A stretch of DNA of 64,000 bases from Ligilactobacillus salitolerans (GTDB lineage: Bacteria > Bacillota > Bacilli > Lactobacillales > Lactobacillaceae). Under the pieces are notes generated by a model. That model ran no database searches. It had not been told where the DNA came from and worked only from the letters and a program-made list of their open reading frames with translations. The stretch is from positions 1 to 64,000 of the forward strand of contig NZ_BFFP01000004.1 in assembly GCF_003864415.1 (NCBI RefSeq), read 5' to 3'. The translations under genes and the position numbers were made by a program. How positions within the stretch are numbered: the stretch's first letter is position 1; each line of letters begins with the position of its first letter. Positions 37,683 to 47,205 of the stretch are shown in pieces.

Positions 37683-38426
37683 TTATGCATCAGTTTCTTC
37701 ATTATCTGAATCAACAGCAAAATGCTGACCTGCATCTTCAACCGTTGCATCAGGGAAAATAACCACTGTATCGTCGTTATCGACGTCGGATTCTTGTGCT
37801 TCGGTGTATTCATTTGCAGCATTTTGTTCGTCCGTTGTTTCTTTTGATTGTACTTCTTCATCTGCTTTTCTGTCAAGTTCCTCTTCGTGGCGCAGAGCAT
37901 CCTGAATTTCTTCATAGCTGCTGGTCTCGCCTTGCTTCAAGATATCATCCCACTCAGATCCTTTAACCACCTCAAGTTGAGACTCCATCATGACCTGCAA
38001 TTTTTGCCTAAAGATCCGTGCCTGCTTGCGCAAGCCATCAGTTTCAATGGCTAATTGTGTGGCTTTACGTGAGGCTTGGTCAATGATATGCCGTGCTTTC
38101 TCATTGGCCTGATCGATCGCATCCTGACCTTCTTTTTGTGCTTCGCGCTGGATGATATCAGCTTCGCGCTGCGAGTTAGCTTTAACTTTATCAGCAGCTT
38201 CCTGAGCAACAATGATCGATTGATTCAAGGAATCTTTCAGGTCGTTAAAATATTTCAATTTTTCATTACTTTGTTCCAAGCTGGCAGTTAATTTTTCATT
38301 CTCCTGCAAGGTCATCTCATAGTCTTTAATAATTTGATCTAAGAAATCATTTACCTCATCTTGGTCATAGCCATGAAATTTTGTATGAAATTCTTTATTA
38401 TGAATATCCAAAGGGGTCAATGTCAT
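37683..38426 (-). CDS. divIVA: Cell division initiation protein DivIVA
   Basis: DivIVA is a coiled-coil protein that senses negative membrane curvature at poles and septa and recruits partners. The N-terminus TPLDIHNKEFHTKFHGYDQDEVNDFLDQI is the lipid-binding domain, followed by coiled coil to about residue 165. The last 70 residues are very acidic, Glu/Asp-rich and probably disordered. The product is 247 residues with an AGGAGGTG ribosome binding site. It lies after ylmH and before ileS, in the classical dcw order. It is present alongside MinCD; I see no MinJ in the window. Confidence 0.96.
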   Translation of the reverse strand: MTLTPLDIHNKEFHTKFHGYDQDEVNDFLDQIIKDYEMTLQENEKLTASLEQSNEKLKYFNDLKDSLNQSIIVAQEAADKVKANSQREADIIQREAQKEGQDAIDQANEKARHIIDQASRKATQLAIETDGLRKQARIFRQKLQVMMESQLEVVKGSEWDDILKQGETSSYEEIQDALRHEEELDRKADEEVQSKETTDEQNAANEYTEAQESDVDNDDTVVIFPDATVEDAGQHFAVDSDNEETDA

Positions 38427-38458
38427 TGACCTACACCTCCTACATTAAATTCAAGTTT

Positions 38459-39250
38459 CTACTTTTTCAAAATTGCTGCACTGATTTTAAGTTTTCCTTT
38501 TTTGGATAGACCAAATTGTTCGTTTAATTTGATCCTGCCATAGCCGCGAACAGATAAAATATCATAGTCCGCTAATTCATAATCTGGTTTCTCCAGCAAA
38601 GCCCAGTTCAAGTGGACCTTATGCGCGCGAATCAGCTCTTTGGCATGCTTACGAGACAGCCCGTAAAAATGTGAGACTAAAGCATCGGCACGCAAACTCG
38701 CAACTGTATCATTGACTTCTTCCCACTCGCTGATCTGATTAACCGCCTCTGTAAGGTCTTTTTGGACCAGTCGGACTTTGACTCGGCCGATCCGTGTCAC
38801 TTGCTCTTGCAAGAAAGGAACCAGCGGAGCTTCGAGGGCGAATTGCCAGCGGGTAGAATCCGTAATGATATCACCTAAAACTTCCCGTTGGATCCCGCTG
38901 TTAACTAAGGTCCCCAAGATACTGCCATGTGACAAAACCGCAAACTTTTGCGGGTATTCAATTTCCATCAACACCAGCTGGTAATCCTCGAGCGTTGGTG
39001 TGTAGTAAGTCGGAAAAAATAACGCACGCTTGCGTTCGGCAGTCGTCACACCGCCAAAGCTTTTCAGCTTGACCTCATCGTGAGTATTAACTAGAGTCTG
39101 GGCGATAAATAGCTCGCGTGGATTGAGAAAATGTGACAAAACAGGCCGATATTCGTTTTCAGCTTGGTTGATCAAATCATTAAGCTCATCGATCACTGGT
39201 GCCTCATCCGAACGAAAATGCTGGTAAATTAATGCGTTCACTGCTGTCAT
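38459..39250 (-). CDS. ylmH: YlmH family RNA-binding protein (S4 domain)
   Basis: YlmH has an N-terminal alpha/beta domain and a C-terminal S4 RNA-binding domain (about 180-240, near SHFYGLSRKHAKELI). The S4 domain joins a growing list of ribosome-associated proteins; in Bacillus YlmH is linked to cell division and translation quality control. I chose ATG 39250 (MTAVNALIYQHF), two bases after the yggT stop, rather than the in-frame ATG 28 codons earlier, whose extra residues overlap yggT. The product is 263 residues. Confidence 0.92.
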   Translation of the reverse strand: MTAVNALIYQHFRSDEAPVIDELNDLINQAENEYRPVLSHFLNPRELFIAQTLVNTHDEVKLKSFGGVTTAERKRALFFPTYYTPTLEDYQLVLMEIEYPQKFAVLSHGSILGTLVNSGIQREVLGDIITDSTRWQFALEAPLVPFLQEQVTRIGRVKVRLVQKDLTEAVNQISEWEEVNDTVASLRADALVSHFYGLSRKHAKELIRAHKVHLNWALLEKPDYELADYDILSVRGYGRIKLNEQFGLSKKGKLKISAAILKK

Positions 39251-39252
39251 GA

Positions 39253-39519
39253 TCAAAATACCCCAAGTCCGAGGATCGCCAAAAGATACATCAAACCACG
39301 TTCGACTAATTCCAGAACGATCAATGCGACCCAAGGAGCAAAACTGATCCCAAAAATTGGAGGGATGAAGTTAAACAAGCTCAGGTACGGCTCGCAGATC
39401 CGGCCTAAAAACCCGCCAAAACTAGTCTGATAAGCGCCTGGAAACCAAGACATCAGAACATAAACTAAAATTGCCAGCGAATAAAGCTGGAATAAACCAC
39501 TTATTATATACAAAAGCAC
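39253..39519 (-). CDS. YggT family membrane protein (YlmG)
   Basis: This 88-residue protein has two membrane segments around a FPGAYQTSFGGFLGRICEPYLSLF stretch typical of YggT/YlmG. Its role is not settled; its place in the dcw cluster suggests a link to division or septal membrane organisation. The start is GTG at 39519, eight bases after AAGGAG; the ribosome binding site overlaps the sepF stop. Confidence 0.88.
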   Translation of the reverse strand: MLLYIISGLFQLYSLAILVYVLMSWFPGAYQTSFGGFLGRICEPYLSLFNFIPPIFGISFAPWVALIVLELVERGLMYLLAILGLGVF

Positions 39520-39531
39520 CTTGAAAACTCC

Positions 39532-39954
39532 TTAAAAATCAGTCTGACGCGAATTTTCTGTAATGTCGCCTTCCACAGTAAAATCGTGCGGCGTGCATAA
39601 AAAGATAGCTTCACCAATGCGAGAAATCTCACCATCGATTGCAAAAGTAACTCCTGAGAGAAAATCAACGACTCGACGCGCTTGCTGATTATCCATTTTT
39701 TGAAAATTAACAACTACCGCCTCACCCGACAACAAACGGGATGCGATCGCTTTAACATCTGAAAAAATACCAGGTTCAAACAACATGATCTTTTTGGGGA
39801 TCACTTCCCCGTTTTTTCCGTTGCGAATCGACATGACACGGCTTTTTTGCGGTCGATAAGCGCCGTCATCTTGCCCTTGCTCTTGATAATCAGTCTCGTT
39901 TTCCGATTCATCATAACCGCCAAACCAATTATTGATTTTATCGCCGATCGACAT
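39532..39954 (-). CDS. sepF: Cell division protein SepF
   Basis: SepF links FtsZ filaments to the membrane and shapes the septum by forming rings. The 140-residue product has an N-terminal amphipathic segment (MSIGDKINNWFGG), an acidic Gln-rich linker and the C-terminal DUF552 domain. That domain carries the FxDVKAIASRLLSGEAVVVNFQKMD motif (about 65-95). It lies 39 bases after ftsZ. It is an alternative membrane tether to FtsA, and both are present here. Confidence 0.95.
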   Translation of the reverse strand: MSIGDKINNWFGGYDESENETDYQEQGQDDGAYRPQKSRVMSIRNGKNGEVIPKKIMLFEPGIFSDVKAIASRLLSGEAVVVNFQKMDNQQARRVVDFLSGVTFAIDGEISRIGEAIFLCTPHDFTVEGDITENSRQTDF

Positions 39955-39993
39955 TACTTTCCCCTCCTTTGCGTCATATCACTTCGTGAAGTA

Positions 39994-41241
39994 TTAACGC
40001 CGACGATGACGTAAGAAAGGCGGTGTATTCAACCCATCGTCATCGCCATTGTCAGAAGAATTGTCGCTGTCAGCTGAATCTGAGCCGAAAACATTGAAGT
40101 CTTTCTTCTCAATGTTCTTAAATTCATTTTCCCGTGAATCCTGTGAAACCTTACGATCTCCATTGATTTCACGATTTAAATCCCAATCACCCAAAGGATC
40201 AGGACGTGAAGTTGAATCTGGCTGATCTGTTGTCCTCTTGCGCTCATTCTGAGCTTGTTTTCTGGCAGCAGATTGCGCCTTCTTCTTATCGATCCCCGTA
40301 GCGATGACTGTCACGATCACACTATCATCAAGATTTTCGTTGATCGAAGTCCCAAAGATAATATTAACATCACTAGTTGCAGCTTGTGCCACAATATCAG
40401 AGGCTGCTTGTGCTTCAAACAAGCTTAAATCTGGACCGCCCGTAATGTTTAACAAGACCTGCTCTGCTCCATCGATCGAAACCTCCAGCAACGGTGATGA
40501 AATTGCTTTTTTTGTTGCTTCTTCAGTCCGATTTTCACCATTGGCAGTCCCGATCCCCATTAAAGCAGAACCTTGGTCTTGCATAACGGTTTTAACATCC
40601 GCAAAGTCCAAGTTGACATATCCTGGAGAAGTGATCAGATCAGAGATACCTTGGACACCTTGACGCAAGACATTATCAGCTTCCTGAAATGCTTCGAGCA
40701 TCGGTGTCTTCTTATCAACGATCTCCAAGAGCCGGTTATTGGCAATGATCACTAAAGTGTCGACGTGTTCCTTAAGTTTAGCAACACCCTCTGCGGCATA
40801 ACGAGCACGTTTAGGCCCTTCAAATGTAAAGGGACGAGTCACAACGCCAACCGTCAAAGCACCCTGTTCCTTGGCAATTTTAGCGATAATTGGAGCAGCC
40901 CCGGTACCAGTTCCGCCACCCATACCGGCAGTGACAAAGACCATGTCTGAACCTTGTAAGCTTTCAGCAATTGCTTCTTCACTTTCCTGACCGGCCTTAT
41001 TACCAACGTCAGGATTAGCACCTGCGCCTAAACCTTTAGTTAATTTCGGTCCTAATTGGATCTTAGTTTCAGCTTGAGAATTCTTCAGTGCCTGAACGTC
41101 GGTGTTGGCAACGATAAATTCAACACCTTGGACGTCATCTTCGATCATCCGGTTGATCGCATTACCGCCGGCACCGCCGACTCCGATCACCTTGATCGTT
41201 GCTCCCATGCTATTTTCATTTGCATCCATTGAAAATTCCAT
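39994..41241 (-). CDS. ftsZ: Cell division protein FtsZ
   Basis: FtsZ is the tubulin-like GTPase that forms the Z ring. The tubulin signature [10 protein letters not shown] spans 108-117, and the N-terminal [15 protein letters not shown] is intact. After the folded domain comes a charged, Asp/Ser-rich linker (about 330-400). The C-terminal peptide [11 protein letters not shown], which binds FtsA and SepF, is complete. The ATG at 41241 follows AGGAGGG. It is immediately downstream of ftsA. Confidence 0.98.
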   Translation of the reverse strand: MEFSMDANENSMGATIKVIGVGGAGGNAINRMIEDDVQGVEFIVANTDVQALKNSQAETKIQLGPKLTKGLGAGANPDVGNKAGQESEEAIAESLQGSDMVFVTAGMGGGTGTGAAPIIAKIAKEQGALTVGVVTRPFTFEGPKRARYAAEGVAKLKEHVDTLVIIANNRLLEIVDKKTPMLEAFQEADNVLRQGVQGISDLITSPGYVNLDFADVKTVMQDQGSALMGIGTANGENRTEEATKKAISSPLLEVSIDGAEQVLLNITGGPDLSLFEAQAASDIVAQAATSDVNIIFGTSINENLDDSVIVTVIATGIDKKKAQSAARKQAQNERKRTTDQPDSTSRPDPLGDWDLNREINGDRKVSQDSRENEFKNIEKKDFNVFGSDSADSDNSSDNGDDDGLNTPPFLRHRRR

Positions 41242-41269
41242 CTTTGTACCCTCCTATGTTGGTGACCCC

Positions 41270-42628
41270 TTAGTCAAAGAAATTGTCAAACATATGCTTA
41301 AATTTATAGCCAAAGCCACTTTCTTCATTGTGGTCATTGCCTGCTTTTGCTTGATTTTCTTTAACATTTTTCTTTGGCTTCTTAACTGGTTTTTGTTCCG
41401 TTTGGGGCTTAGTTGTTGTGCGCTGACTTGATGAAACATGACGGACCGCATTAGCAGAACCTAAGGTTTGTTTAACGATCAGTTCAATTTCACTTTGTTT
41501 AGTTGCATATTCTACCAAACCGATCACTTGAGTGAAAGAAGGGATCCGCAAATTAATTTCTTGTGGAATATAAACTTTAACCTGAACTTGAAAAATTTCT
41601 TCTGCTAACTCAGCAATTCCTGGCAAAGCAGCCATTCCGCCAGTCAATACGACTCCACCCGGAAGTTGGAAAGCATTGATTTGGTTTAAAGCTGCACCCA
41701 GCTTTTCAAATATTTGCCTCAACCTGGCTTCAATGATTTCAGCTAAGTATTGTTCAGTAACTTTTTCTGGTTCCTGCTTACCGACAACTTGGACAGGAAA
41801 TGTTTCCTCGTCAGAAGCCAATGCAGCTTGCGCATAGCCGTAGTTTCTTTTAAGCATCTCAGCGTTTTCGCTAGATGTGTTTAAGACTACAGAAATGTCG
41901 CGGGTAACAAAATCTCCACCCTCTTGATCCACATAGGTATACTTCAGTTTATGGTCGTGCATCACCGCAGCAGTGGTTTTCCCACCGCCTAAGTCAACCA
42001 CGATCGCACCAAAATCCTGTTCACCATCATTCAAAGCGACCTGAGATAAAGCAATCGGTGCGACTACCAGATCTGAAACGTTGAGCCCCGCGCGTTCAAC
42101 ACATTTTTTAGTGTTATGTAAAATTGTTTTTGGACCGGTATACATGACACCCTGCATTTCCATCCGGACTCCAACCATTCCGCGCGGATCCTTAATACCA
42201 TCAAAACCATCGACAATGAATTCATCAGGCACCACATCGATCACCGTTCGCTCCGGCGGTAAATTCTGGACAAGTGCCGCTTGTGTTACCTGGCGCACAT
42301 CCTCTTCAGTAATTTCTTTGGCACTGCCATCCTCGTTACTGACAGCAATCATCCCATGACACTGTTCGATCTGCAGCATATTGGCCGGAACTCCGACTGT
42401 AACATTAGAAATGTCAATATTTGCACGCTGTTCAGCCTGCTTAACAGCATCTTTGATCGAGGAAACAACCTGATCAATATCAACAATCACACCACGGTTC
42501 AAACCAGCTGAACCAGTATTTCCGTAACCAATAATGTTGAGCTGATTTTTTACATACTCTGCGATGATGACTTTGATAGATGTAGTACCAATGTCTAAAC
42601 CGACGAATATATCAGAATTATTCATCAT
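41270..42628 (-). CDS. ftsA: Cell division protein FtsA
   Basis: FtsA is the actin-like ATPase that tethers FtsZ to the membrane. The product opens with DIFVGLDIGTTSIKVIIAEY (phosphate 1 motif) and has IVVDLGGGKTTAAV and GGVVLTGGMAALPG. It ends in a basic linker and a C-terminal amphipathic helix (GYKFKHMFDNFF) for membrane binding. The length of 452 residues is normal. Two in-frame ATG codons follow the GGGGG ribosome binding site; I used the first. A likely internal promoter lies in the 110-base gap after divIB. Confidence 0.97.
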   Translation of the reverse strand: MMNNSDIFVGLDIGTTSIKVIIAEYVKNQLNIIGYGNTGSAGLNRGVIVDIDQVVSSIKDAVKQAEQRANIDISNVTVGVPANMLQIEQCHGMIAVSNEDGSAKEITEEDVRQVTQAALVQNLPPERTVIDVVPDEFIVDGFDGIKDPRGMVGVRMEMQGVMYTGPKTILHNTKKCVERAGLNVSDLVVAPIALSQVALNDGEQDFGAIVVDLGGGKTTAAVMHDHKLKYTYVDQEGGDFVTRDISVVLNTSSENAEMLKRNYGYAQAALASDEETFPVQVVGKQEPEKVTEQYLAEIIEARLRQIFEKLGAALNQINAFQLPGGVVLTGGMAALPGIAELAEEIFQVQVKVYIPQEINLRIPSFTQVIGLVEYATKQSEIELIVKQTLGSANAVRHVSSSQRTTTKPQTEQKPVKKPKKNVKENQAKAGNDHNEESGFGYKFKHMFDNFFD

Positions 42629-42681
42629 TCAGCCCCCTAGTTATTTTTAATATTTTATATGACAAAATGCTTATTAAGGAA

Positions 42682-42690
42682 ATTTTACCA
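42682..42690 (-). promoter_or_regulatory. Probable internal ftsAZ promoter (extended -10)
   Basis: On the minus strand TATGG-TAAAAT ends at 42682 in the 110-base gap between divIB and ftsA. It would allow ftsAZ expression independent of the mraZ promoter. Confidence 0.5.
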
Positions 42691-42738
42691 TAGAAACCGC
42701 TACAATGACTACGATTCTGCTAATAAATCACAAAGTTT

Positions 42739-43596
42739 TTACTTTTTTGGGTATGGATATGAATAAGCACCGACCTCAATATCGACCACACCCGCTTGAT
42801 CCATACTTGCAGCCATGTTCGGATAATACTTCATTTTTTCCGCAAAAGTCGCAATTTTCGCTAAAACTTGATTCCCGTCATTCATATAAACCCTGATGCG
42901 TTGCGGATCGACCTTGCTTGGAAGAGCATGAACCTCCGAAATATTTTGCTTGATCTCTGGCGATAATTTAGCAAATGCCCCTGCGATCTCCTTAAGATCC
43001 TTTTGATCTGCGAACGAATAAAAAGTCGGGTATGAGCCAGTTAGCTTGGCCGCAATTTTATTTTCAGTCGTCCCAGCAGAAGTTAAGCGGTAATAAGAAG
43101 AGCCCTTCTTCAGGTAGCCAATAGTTGCATATTCTTTGGCTTTGATAGCTATCTTACTACCCTGATACGAAATATCAACCGACTTGACCGCTGGGACCTC
43201 CTTTTTGATCCGCTCTTCAATTTGTGAAGTCCGCGGCCAAACAAAGAAAAGAGACTCGTAGTACTTTAAACCGCTAGCTTGCAGGATATCGCCTTGATTG
43301 GACTGATGTGCTGTCTGGACATCAACTGAAGTCACACGGCTAATTGGCAAAATACAGTAGAGCGCGATCAAAGTCACCATTGTAAATCCGAGCAAGAGCA
43401 CCTTTTCGTGCTGCTTTAACCGCTGAGTTCGCTTCTTTTTAGTTTTCGGTAAATTTTTATCATACCGTGGACGAATGATTTTTTTCTTTTTCTCAGTTGC
43501 CAGTCTTTTCGCCCTTAACTGCTGTTGTTTTTCCCACGGAGTCAGGGGTGCAGCCGAGCGTTTATTTTTTTTATTTTTGTGCCGCTTACTTTCCAT
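42739..43596 (-). CDS. divIB: Cell division protein DivIB/FtsQ
   Basis: DivIB is a bitopic division protein of the FtsL-DivIC-DivIB complex. The 285-residue product has a very basic cytoplasmic N-terminus of about 100 residues, then a single membrane segment (VLLLGFTMVTLIALYCIL). An extracellular POTRA domain follows (VTSVDVQTAHQSNQGDILQASGL) and then a beta domain. Sequence outside the POTRA region is poorly conserved in this family. It lies between murG and ftsA. Confidence 0.92.
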   Translation of the reverse strand: MESKRHKNKKNKRSAAPLTPWEKQQQLRAKRLATEKKKKIIRPRYDKNLPKTKKKRTQRLKQHEKVLLLGFTMVTLIALYCILPISRVTSVDVQTAHQSNQGDILQASGLKYYESLFFVWPRTSQIEERIKKEVPAVKSVDISYQGSKIAIKAKEYATIGYLKKGSSYYRLTSAGTTENKIAAKLTGSYPTFYSFADQKDLKEIAGAFAKLSPEIKQNISEVHALPSKVDPQRIRVYMNDGNQVLAKIATFAEKMKYYPNMAASMDQAGVVDIEVGAYSYPYPKK

Positions 43597-43662
43597 CGGC
43601 TGTGCCCCCCTTCCTCAATGAATGATTTGCTCCAAACTGCACTTTTTTAATAAACCCAAGTG

Positions 43663-44754
43663 TTATTTGGAAATTTGTTCTAAAACAGCCAGCAATTGGT
43701 CGGCCGCATCTGGAACACCGGCCTTCTTAGCATTTTCCGCCATTTGCAAGCGATATTGCTGATCACTCATCAGCTTATCAGCCCGCTGGTAAAGCTGGTC
43801 GCTAGTGAGTTGGGCTTCAGGAAGCAGCTCTGCCGCTTTGGAATCAACTAAACTCAACGCATTTTTAGTCTGATGATCATTAGTAACATACGGACTTGGG
43901 ATCAAGATACTTGGGATCCCTAAAGCTGTGATCTCTGCCAGACTCGTTGCTCCTGCTCGACCAACGATCGCCGCAACCTCTGGTAGAATTTGCGGCATGT
44001 TCGCAATATACGGCTGGATCACAACGTTAGCTGGCAGGTTTTGTGCGTTTTCTTGTTTGATCAGTTTATCATAATGTGCTCGTCCTGTGACGAAGAGCAC
44101 CTGATAAGGACGGTCGTTAAATAGCGGCACAGCTTCCAGCGTTGTTTGATTGATTTTTTCAGCACCGCGTGAACCGCCAAAAATTAACAAAGTTGGCAGG
44201 GTTGGCTTCAGCCCATACTGGAGAAGGCTGTTGTCAGCCTGAATCCCAGCAACCTGCTGTGCGCGCGGGTTACCGGTAAAAACGACCTTTTCTGCCGGAA
44301 AATCCTTTTTGACATCCGGAAAACAGATCCCGATTTTATCCACATAATGACTTAAAAACTTGTTGGTGACACCTGAAACACTATTTTGCTCATGGATCAT
44401 TGTCGGTATCTTGGATTTGGCTGCGGCATAAACAACTGAACCACAGACATACCCGCCCGTACCAACAACAACATCCGGTTTAAAGTCTTTGATGATTTTT
44501 TTAGCATCACGCACGCTCTTTAAAAATAAATAAATCGTTTTAAAATTCTCTAAACTTAGCGACCGCTTAAAGCCCTGGATCTCAACCGTTTTAAAAGGAA
44601 TGCCAGCATCAGGCACGATCTTGCTTTCTAATCCGCGCTTAGTACCCACATATAAAACTTCAGCGGTCGGGTCTTTTTGCTTCAGTGCCTCGATCAATGC
44701 CAAGGCTGGGTATATATGACCACCTGTACCCCCGCCAGATATCAATAACCGCAT
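43663..44754 (-). CDS. murG: UDP-GlcNAc:lipid I N-acetylglucosaminyltransferase MurG
   Basis: MurG adds GlcNAc to lipid I to make lipid II at the inner membrane face. The N-terminal [14 protein letters not shown] motif and the C-terminal [20 protein letters not shown] donor-binding motif are intact. The length of 363 is normal. The ribosome binding site GAGGAA is formed by the end of murD, five bases upstream. Confidence 0.97.
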   Translation of the reverse strand: MRLLISGGGTGGHIYPALALIEALKQKDPTAEVLYVGTKRGLESKIVPDAGIPFKTVEIQGFKRSLSLENFKTIYLFLKSVRDAKKIIKDFKPDVVVGTGGYVCGSVVYAAAKSKIPTMIHEQNSVSGVTNKFLSHYVDKIGICFPDVKKDFPAEKVVFTGNPRAQQVAGIQADNSLLQYGLKPTLPTLLIFGGSRGAEKINQTTLEAVPLFNDRPYQVLFVTGRAHYDKLIKQENAQNLPANVVIQPYIANMPQILPEVAAIVGRAGATSLAEITALGIPSILIPSPYVTNDHQTKNALSLVDSKAAELLPEAQLTSDQLYQRADKLMSDQQYRLQMAENAKKAGVPDAADQLLAVLEQISK

Positions 44755-44759
44755 AATAA

Positions 44760-46133
44760 TTATTCCTCCGTTGCTTTAGTTAGTTTTGCGACAGCCTCAA
44801 TATACTTATCTCCTCGAACTTCGAATGTCGGCCATTGATCCCAGCTGGCACAAGCTGGCGATAACAAGATCACATCCCCGGGCGCACTCTTTTCATATGC
44901 AAGCGGGACCGCTGTCACAGCATCTTTTGTATGAATAATTTCTTTGACCCCAGCTTTTTTTGCAGTCTGGGCAAACTGTTCAGCTGTTTCACCAAAAACC
45001 AGCACGGCTTTGACATGTTTTTTAAGCGCCGGGATCAAAGGTTCAAAAGAAAGATGTCGGTCTAAACCGCCTGCCAACAAAATAACCGGTTGCGTAAAAC
45101 CTTCCAGCGCTTTCTCAGTTGCTTCAATATTTGTGGCTTTGGAATCATTGTAAAAGATCCGTTCTTTGTAGGTCGTCAGATATTGCGTACGATGTTTGAC
45201 TCCGGAAAAAGTCCGTAAGACTGCAGCGATATGCTCGTTGCTTTGTCCCAGTAATTTAGCCACCGTCAGAGCAGCCAGCGCATTTTCAACATTATGCTCG
45301 CCAGGGATCTTGATCTCGTCGGCTGCGATGATCATTTCTCCTTGAAAGTAAAGTTTTCCCTGACGCAAATACGCTCCCTGCTCGATCGTATCAGCTGGTG
45401 AGAAAGGCACGATCGTCGCCTGAGAATTTGCACTTGCTTTTCTTGCTTCATGATTATCCCAGTTTACAACAAAATAATCGTCTGCAGTCTGATTTTTAGT
45501 AATATTCATTTTTGCCTGAATGTATCTTTCATGGGTCCCATGGAAATCAGTATGTGCTTCATAAATGTTGGTTAAAACTGCTATATGCGGATGGAGGCGA
45601 GTGACCCCATTCAGCTGAAAACTGGATAATTCTGTCACGATGACATCATCATTACTTGCTTTTTGGGCAATTAAAGAAACTGGAATACCAATATTTCCTG
45701 CTTTGTAGACTTTTTGGAACTTAGGCAATGCCTTTAACATCAAAGAAATCAAAGTGGTGGTAGTGGTTTTCCCATTCGTTCCAGTTACCCCGATCATTGG
45801 TGCCTCCGAGACTTCATAGGCCAATTCAGGTTCTGTGATCACTGCCAAATTTAAAGCAAGTGCTCTTTTGACTAAAGGGTTGGAATATGGGATCCCCGGG
45901 TTTTTGACCAACAACGTACAACCTTCCAAAAGGTCCAGCGGGTGACTGCCTGTAACTACTTGGATCCCCAAACTGCTCAACTCGCCAACTAGTTGTTCAT
46001 CTGCCGGCTTTTTAAGATCGTTGATCGTAACCTTTGCACCCAGCCGGTTCAAAAGCCGCGCGGCATTTACTCCGCTTTTGCCTAAACCCAAAACTAAAAT
46101 CTTTTGTCCTGCATAATCTGTCACGTTCTTCAT
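44760..46133 (-). CDS. murD: UDP-N-acetylmuramoylalanine--D-glutamate ligase MurD
   Basis: MurD adds D-Glu to UDP-MurNAc-L-Ala. The ATP-binding motif [14 protein letters not shown] is present near 115-130, with the central ligase domain and the C-terminal domain ([24 protein letters not shown]). I chose ATG 46133 ([12 protein letters not shown]), nine bases after AAGGGAG, giving 457 residues. The in-frame start 15 codons upstream is before the ribosome binding site. It sits between mraY and murG. Confidence 0.97.
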   Translation of the reverse strand: MKNVTDYAGQKILVLGLGKSGVNAARLLNRLGAKVTINDLKKPADEQLVGELSSLGIQVVTGSHPLDLLEGCTLLVKNPGIPYSNPLVKRALALNLAVITEPELAYEVSEAPMIGVTGTNGKTTTTTLISLMLKALPKFQKVYKAGNIGIPVSLIAQKASNDDVIVTELSSFQLNGVTRLHPHIAVLTNIYEAHTDFHGTHERYIQAKMNITKNQTADDYFVVNWDNHEARKASANSQATIVPFSPADTIEQGAYLRQGKLYFQGEMIIAADEIKIPGEHNVENALAALTVAKLLGQSNEHIAAVLRTFSGVKHRTQYLTTYKERIFYNDSKATNIEATEKALEGFTQPVILLAGGLDRHLSFEPLIPALKKHVKAVLVFGETAEQFAQTAKKAGVKEIIHTKDAVTAVPLAYEKSAPGDVILLSPACASWDQWPTFEVRGDKYIEAVAKLTKATEE

Positions 46134-46215
46134 TGTCCTGACTCCCTTATCTGACACAGGTCCACTGTTGAGTAGCAAGACACCAACGGCTTTCCATCTA
46201 CCGTACTAAACGTTC

Positions 46216-47178
46216 TTAAAGAATAAACCATAATGTCACAACTGCCATAATGACGCCAACGAACCAAAAAGTCCAATCAATGCGCCACTCACTCCAGCCG
46301 CTCAGCTCAAAGTGATGATGTAATGGGCTCATTTTAAAGATCCTTTTTCCAGTAGTCTTAAATGAAATGACCTGCAAGATGACACTCGCGGTCTCAACTA
46401 CAAAAATCAAACCAATAAAAAGCAAGGATAATTCGTGGTTCAATAAGATCGAAACGGCAGCTAAAGCCCCGCCCAAGGCAAGTGAACCCATATCGCCCAT
46501 AAATATTTTGGCCGGTTTTCTGTTAAATAGGAAAAAGCCGCACAAAGCCCCGATCACCGCCAAGCAAAACAGCAAAACATCGTACTGAGCCTGCAAATAA
46601 GCGACAATGGCGTAAGCACCAAAAGCGATGATTGATTGGCCTGCAACCAAACCATCGATCCCATCGGTTAAGTTGACAGCATTGGAGAAACCGATCAGCC
46701 AAATGAGTACAAATAAACTGTAAAACCAAACTGCATTGATCTCAAAGCCAAAAATTGTTAAAGAAAATTCTAACCCCTCATAGTGGAAAACCAGCAAAAA
46801 AATCACACCGCCAATAATTTGACCGAGCAGTTTCTGCCACGCTTTTAAACCTTCATTTTGCTTTTTCAAAAGCTTGATCGAATCGTCAAAAAAGCCTAAG
46901 AATCCATACAGCGCTAAGATAAACGCCAAAATCAGCAGAGTTGAGTTAAATTCATGTAAAACTAAGCCGCCAAGCAAGGCGATCACCACGATCACGAGAT
47001 CAAAAACCAAGCCGCCCATCGTGGGAGTCCCCGATTTTTTTTCGTGCCATTTAGGCCCTTCCTCCCGGATCATTTGTCCAGCCTTTTTCTTATGGGCATA
47101 GTTAATAAATAACGGTGTAAAAACGATCGTCAAAACAAAACTGAAAATAATCGTGCCTAATATACTTATTAAATTCAC
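46216..47178 (-). CDS. mraY: Phospho-N-acetylmuramoyl-pentapeptide-transferase MraY
   Basis: MraY makes lipid I from UDP-MurNAc-pentapeptide and undecaprenyl phosphate. The integral membrane product (about ten segments) has the catalytic Asp motif [25 protein letters not shown] and [12 protein letters not shown], and PLHHHFE in the last cytoplasmic loop. I chose GTG at 47178, nine bases after AAGGAG, giving 320 residues. The TTG three codons upstream directly abuts the ribosome binding site. Confidence 0.97.
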   Translation of the reverse strand: MNLISILGTIIFSFVLTIVFTPLFINYAHKKKAGQMIREEGPKWHEKKSGTPTMGGLVFDLVIVVIALLGGLVLHEFNSTLLILAFILALYGFLGFFDDSIKLLKKQNEGLKAWQKLLGQIIGGVIFLLVFHYEGLEFSLTIFGFEINAVWFYSLFVLIWLIGFSNAVNLTDGIDGLVAGQSIIAFGAYAIVAYLQAQYDVLLFCLAVIGALCGFFLFNRKPAKIFMGDMGSLALGGALAAVSILLNHELSLLFIGLIFVVETASVILQVISFKTTGKRIFKMSPLHHHFELSGWSEWRIDWTFWFVGVIMAVVTLWFIL

Positions 47179-47205
47179 TGTGAGCAACTCCTTTAATTAT
47201 CTAAT